DNA from: an uncultured beta proteobacterium
GTDB lineage: Bacteria; Pseudomonadota; Gammaproteobacteria; Burkholderiales; Rhodocyclaceae
Direction of reading: 5' to 3'
NCBI GenBank assembly: GCA_903932755.1
Contig: CAIZHL010000258.1
Span: 1 to 12,767 of the forward strand
DNA: 12,767 nt
Position 1 is the stretch's first letter. Every line of letters begins with the position of its first letter. The translations under genes were made by a program, and so were the position numbers. A model generated the notes under the pieces. That model did no database searches. It was not told where the DNA came from and worked only from the letters and a program-made list of their open reading frames with translations. This document shows positions 6,908-12,767 of the stretch, piece by piece.

Positions 6908-9900
6908 GTGCGTCTAAACAAGCTGAAACTTTCGGGCTTCAAGTCCTTTGTCGAGCCCACCACCGTGCTTTTTCCCGGCCAGCTGGCGGGCGTGGTCGGC
7001 CCCAACGGCTGCGGCAAATCCAACATCATCGACGCCGTGCGCTGGGTGCTCGGCGAATCCAAGGCCTCCGAACTGCGCGGCGAGTCGATCCAGGACGTCA
7101 TCTTCAAGGGCGCCGGCAACCGCAAGGAAGTCAGCCGCGCCAGCGTCGAGCTGTATTTTGACAACGCCCAGGGCCGCGCCGCCGGGCAGTGGAGCCAGTA
7201 CGCCGAAATCACCGTCAAGCGCGTGCTCGACCGTGAGGGCAACTCGAGCTACTACATCAACAACCTGCACGTGCGCCGGCGCGACGTGATCGACCTCTTC
7301 CTCGGCACCGGACTGGGTCCGCGCGCCTACGCCATCATCGGCCAGGGCATGATCTCGCGCATCGTCGAGGCCAAGCCCGAAGAACTGCGCTTTTACCTCG
7401 AAGAGGCCGCCGGCGTCACCAAGTACAAGGAACGCCGCAAGGAAACCGAACACCGCCTGGAAGATGCGCGCGAGAACATCGCCCGCGTCGACGACATCCG
7501 CAACGAGCTGGAAAGCCAGGTCGGGCACCTGCAGACGCAGGCGGCGGTGGCGCAGCAGTATCGCGACCTGCACCAGCGGGTGTCGCGGAAGCAGACCCTG
7601 CTGTGGCTGAAAAAGCGCAACGACGCGCGGCAGGACAGCCAGCGCCTCGCCCGCCAGGTCGACGAAGCCGTGAACCGGGTCGAAGCGGAGACCGCGCAGC
7701 TGCGCGAAATCGAAGCCCGCGTCGAGCATGCCCGCGAGAGCCACTATTCCGCGTCGGACGCGCTGCATGCGGCGCAGGCCGAGATGTTCGCGGCCAACAC
7801 CGAAGTCAGCCGCCTTGAATCCGAAATCGGCCATCTGCGCGATTCGCGCTCGCGGCTGGAATCCCGCCTGGGTCAGCTGGGCGCCGAGGAAACCCACTGG
7901 CGCGGCCAGCAAAGCCATCTGGCCGAGGAAGAGGCGCGCTGGAACCTGCTGCTGGAGAATTCCCGCAGCCGTTCCGCCACCGCCACCGCTCGTCACCAGG
8001 AAGCGGCTGCGCGCCTTCCCGCCGCCGAGGATGCTGTGCAGAAGGCCGGCAGCGATGTCACCGAGGCCCGCCGCGGCCTGAGCGAAGCCGAACAGGCATT
8101 GCGCCTGGCCGACGCCGACAAGGGGCACGCGCAGCGCGCGCTGGACACCCTGGCGCAGCGCCGCACCCGCCTGGAGCAGGACCGCCAGGCCCTGGGCGCA
8201 CCCGATCCCGCCCTGCTGCTTGCATCGCAGGAGCGCGAGCGCGCCGCCGATGCGGCGCAGGCGACGGCGCAGGAGCGCCTGGCGCTGTTGCAAACCGCCG
8301 TGCCTGCCGCCGAGGCCCAACTGCGCATCGCCCGCGAAGCCCTGCAGGCAGCCCATCGCAACCTGACCGAAACGCGTGCGCGGCACGACGCGTTGGCCCA
8401 ACTGCAGGCGAAGGTCGCCCAAAGCGGCGAAATCGGCGACTGGCTCAAGGCGCGCGGACTGGCCGCGGCGAAACCCCTGTGGCAATCGATCCAGGTCGAA
8501 GCCGGCTGGGAAACCGCGGTCGAAGCCGTGCTGCGCGAACGCTTCTCGGCCCTGGCGGCCGATGCGGATACCGTGCGTGCCGCATTGGCGTCGCCGCCAC
8601 CTTCGATCATCTCGCTTGCGCTCGCAGATCGCAGGTTGAATGACGACCTACCCCCCAGCCCCCTTCCCGGGGAAGGGGGTCACGGTGGCTCGCTGCGCTC
8701 GAATATATCGGCGCCGGAAAGCCTGCGCAGCAAGGTGCGCTGCGACGACCTGCGCTGGGCCGGCGTGCTCGACGAATGGCTGGCCGGCGTTGCCGTCGCC
8801 GACGACCTCGCCACCGAATTGCCGCTGGCACAGGGCCGGCGCGTATCGCGCGGCGGACACCTGCTGACTCCCGCCGGCCTCACGCTGTATGTGCCGGACG
8901 CGAAGACCCACGGCGTGATCGAACGCCAGCGCGAGATCGACGAACTGGCCGCCTTGTTGGATGTGCGCGGCGCCGCGGAAGTCGCGGCGCGCGAAACGCA
9001 GCGCGCGGCGGAACAGTCGCTGGCGGAAGTCCAGGGCCAGCTCGGCGCGGCGCGACGTTCCCTGCAGGAGGCGCAGCAGGCATTTCACGGCGCGCAGGTC
9101 GAAACGCTCAAGCTGGCACAGGCGCAAACCCGCTTCGACGAGCGCTCGGCGCAGATCGACCGCGACCTGGCCGAACTTCAGCGCCAGGAAGAGACCGAAC
9201 TCGCCCGGCGCGTGCGGGCCGAAGGCGAAGGCGAAGCCCAGCGCGGGCGCCTGGGCGAGGTGCGCGCGCGCCTCGAGCAGATGCTGGAACTGCATCGGCA
9301 GAAGGATGTCGCCCTGCGCGAGGCGCGTGCACTTGAAATCCAGCTCGGGCGCGAAGCCCAGGAGGCCGGCTTTTCCGAGCGCGAATGCCTGTCCAAGCTC
9401 GACGATAACCAGCGCGCCGCCGCCACGGCCAACAGCCAGGTGCAGCGCATCGACACCGAAACCGCCGCCGCCCGCACCGAACTGGCCGGCATCAGCGACA
9501 TGGTGCTGCAGGAACAGTTGCACGCCGCGCTGGACGGCAAGCGCGAAAAAGAGTCGGCGCTGGCAGAACGGCGAAACGTGCTGGAGACGGCGGCGTCCGA
9601 CCTGCGCGGACTCGACGAACAGCGCATGAAGCTGGAGCAGGGCGTGAGCCCGCTGCGCGACAGGATCAGCGACCTGCGGCTCAAGGCGCAGGCAGCGCAG
9701 ATGAACGAGGAACAATTCCGCGAGCGCCTGGCCGAAGTCCATGTGCTGGGCGAGGACGACGAAGCCCCCTTCCTCGACGAACTCAATGCCGGCGGCGCCG
9801 ACCGGATCAAGGACAGCATCCTGCAGGGCGAAATCGCCCAGATCAACGCCGAAATCGAAGCCCTCGGCCCGGTCAATCTCGCCGCGCTGGAAGAACTGGC

Positions 9901-10489
9901 CACGGCGTCCGAGCGCAAGGGCTTCCTCGACGCGCAGTCGGCCGACCTGAACGAGGCGATCGGCACCCTGGAAGACGCCATCCGGCGCATCGACCGCGAA
10001 ACGCGCGAGCAGTTGCAGGAAACCTATGACACGGTCAACAAGCACTTCGGCATCCTGTTCCCGCAGCTGTTCGGCGGCGGCGAAGCGCGCCTGATCCTGA
10101 CCGGCGACGAGATCCTCGACTCCGGCATCCAGATCATGGCGCAGCCGCCGGGCAAGAAGAACACCACCATCCACCTGCTTTCCGGCGGCGAAAAGGCGCT
10201 GACCGCCATCGCCCTGGTGTTCGCCATCTTCAACCTGAATCCGGCGCCCTTCTGCATGCTCGACGAAGTCGATGCCCCGCTCGACGATTCCAACACGGTG
10301 CGTTTCTGCGAGATGGTCAAGCGCATGTCGGTGAATACCCAGTTCGTTTTCATTTCGCACAACAAGATCGCCATGGAAATGGCGCAGCAACTGATCGGCG
10401 TGACCATGCAGGAACAGGGCGTGTCGCGCGTGGTCGAGGTCGATATCGAAGAGGCGCTGCGCCTCGCCGACGAGCAGCAGGCGGCGTAG
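6908..10489 (+). CDS. smc: Chromosome segregation protein SMC (condensin ATPase)
   Basis: This is the SMC subunit of the bacterial SMC-ScpAB condensin, which extrudes DNA loops and promotes chromosome segregation. It has 1193 residues. The GTG at 6908 was chosen because it gives the family's MRLNKLKLSGFKSF N-terminus; the frame extends upstream but unconserved, and no clear ribosome binding site precedes the GTG. Walker A GPNGCGKS is at residues 31-38. Long coiled coils with Glu/Arg/Ala/Gln heptads occupy about 165-500 and 670-1000. The hinge lies at about 505-665, ending with SRGGHLLTPAGLTLY. The C-terminal head carries the signature LSGGEK (1091-1096), Walker B FCMLDEVDAPLD with D1119 and catalytic E1120, and ISHNK. 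The hinge contains an odd Pro/Gly-rich stretch (residues about 577-600) encoded by a palindromic repeat. It is first of a three-gene run with zipA and ligA. Confidence 0.98.
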   Translation: MRLNKLKLSGFKSFVEPTTVLFPGQLAGVVGPNGCGKSNIIDAVRWVLGESKASELRGESIQDVIFKGAGNRKEVSRASVELYFDNAQGRAAGQWSQYAEITVKRVLDREGNSSYYINNLHVRRRDVIDLFLGTGLGPRAYAIIGQGMISRIVEAKPEELRFYLEEAAGVTKYKERRKETEHRLEDARENIARVDDIRNELESQVGHLQTQAAVAQQYRDLHQRVSRKQTLLWLKKRNDARQDSQRLARQVDEAVNRVEAETAQLREIEARVEHARESHYSASDALHAAQAEMFAANTEVSRLESEIGHLRDSRSRLESRLGQLGAEETHWRGQQSHLAEEEARWNLLLENSRSRSATATARHQEAAARLPAAEDAVQKAGSDVTEARRGLSEAEQALRLADADKGHAQRALDTLAQRRTRLEQDRQALGAPDPALLLASQERERAADAAQATAQERLALLQTAVPAAEAQLRIAREALQAAHRNLTETRARHDALAQLQAKVAQSGEIGDWLKARGLAAAKPLWQSIQVEAGWETAVEAVLRERFSALAADADTVRAALASPPPSIISLALADRRLNDDLPPSPLPGEGGHGGSLRSNISAPESLRSKVRCDDLRWAGVLDEWLAGVAVADDLATELPLAQGRRVSRGGHLLTPAGLTLYVPDAKTHGVIERQREIDELAALLDVRGAAEVAARETQRAAEQSLAEVQGQLGAARRSLQEAQQAFHGAQVETLKLAQAQTRFDERSAQIDRDLAELQRQEETELARRVRAEGEGEAQRGRLGEVRARLEQMLELHRQKDVALREARALEIQLGREAQEAGFSERECLSKLDDNQRAAATANSQVQRIDTETAAARTELAGISDMVLQEQLHAALDGKREKESALAERRNVLETAASDLRGLDEQRMKLEQGVSPLRDRISDLRLKAQAAQMNEEQFRERLAEVHVLGEDDEAPFLDELNAGGADRIKDSILQGEIAQINAEIEALGPVNLAALEELATASERKGFLDAQSADLNEAIGTLEDAIRRIDRETREQLQETYDTVNKHFGILFPQLFGGGEARLILTGDEILDSGIQIMAQPPGKKNTTIHLLSGGEKALTAIALVFAIFNLNPAPFCMLDEVDAPLDDSNTVRFCEMVKRMSVNTQFVFISHNKIAMEMAQQLIGVTMQEQGVSRVVEVDIEEALRLADEQQAA
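8611..8701 (+). repeat. Putative in-frame palindromic repeat insertion in the SMC hinge
   Basis: At the centre, a perfect 10-bp inverted repeat (8659-8668 and 8670-8679, arms CCCCCTTCCC and GGGAAGGGGG, one base between) is preceded by a C6 run. Imperfect direct repeats flank it: CTCGCTTGCGCTCG (8611-8624) and CTCGCTGCGCTCG (8689-8701). The offset from the start of one repeat to the start of the other is 78 bases, so an insertion would add 26 codons (about residues 569-594) without shifting the frame. The encoded peptide contains DDLPPSPLPGEGGHGG, which is low in hinge character. It resembles the dispersed palindromic repeats common in GC-rich proteobacterial genomes; no second copy is present in this window. 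Insertion is an inference from structure. Confidence 0.6.
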
Positions 10490-10508
10490 CGGCATAGCGG
10501 CTCAGAAC

Positions 10509-10512
10509 AGGA
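10509..10512 (+). promoter_or_regulatory. Ribosome binding site of zipA
   Basis: AGGA lies ten bases before the ATG at 10523. This favours that ATG over the in-frame TTG two codons earlier at 10517. The 33-base gap after smc has no promoter or terminator, consistent with one transcript. Confidence 0.5.
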
Positions 10513-10522
10513 TGGCTTGAAC

Positions 10523-12767
<2,245 letters not shown>

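Noticed and set aside
8659..8679. The hinge palindrome as a transcription terminator
   Set aside because: It lies in the middle of an intact smc frame and is followed by no T-run; termination there would truncate an essential protein.
8648..10495. Minus-strand open frame (615 codons), with a similar one at 6914-8485, opposite smc
   Set aside because: Both mirror the smc codons; their translations are low-complexity and unlike known proteins.

Overview
The window is GC-rich and almost fully coding. It looks like a chromosomal segment of a betaproteobacterium, plausibly Rhodocyclales/Nitrosomonadales-like. That placement is inferred from composition, from the smc-zipA-ligA gene order, from a short type-I QueF, and from a LigA carrying the [10 protein letters not shown] version of the conserved MLS block that I associate with betaproteobacteria. 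No tRNA, rRNA, CRISPR array, transposase, integrase or phage gene was seen.

Layout. (1) Positions 1-6347 hold a co-directional three-gene signalling block. It consists of a 5'-truncated membrane HAMP-PAS-GGDEF-EAL protein, a secreted NMT1/SsuA-type periplasmic binding protein with no ABC permease or ATPase beside it, and a 1029-residue membrane sensor with a periplasmic domain followed by HAMP-PAS-PAS-GGDEF-EAL. Binding protein and second sensor are separated by 6 bases. The likely logic is periplasmic ligand sensing feeding into c-di-GMP synthesis and breakdown. (2) queF (minus strand, 6385-6816) converges on the sensor gene and diverges from smc. The queF-smc gap contains a self-complementary ATTATAAT that puts a consensus TATAAT on both strands. 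(3) smc (6908-10489), zipA (10523-11653) and ligA (11653 to the window end) form a compact chromosome-maintenance operon: condensin ATPase, FtsZ-binding division protein and NAD-dependent DNA ligase. zipA and ligA overlap by one base (TGATG).

Two signals stand out. First, the hinge domain of SMC carries what looks like an in-frame palindromic repeat insertion. It has a perfect 10-bp inverted repeat, encodes a Pro/Gly-rich low-complexity peptide, and is flanked by imperfect 13/14-bp direct repeats spaced so that exactly 26 codons would be added. Second, ligA changes base composition abruptly near position 11911, from about 77% to about 50% GC by hand count, while the reading frame and family motifs stay intact. 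This points to a mosaic gene made by homologous recombination, or to a chimeric assembly join. The orphan binding protein sandwiched between two c-di-GMP enzymes is a third candidate for an undescribed signalling arrangement.

Stretches without genes are short (92, 6, 37, 91 and 33 bases); none exceeds 300 bases.
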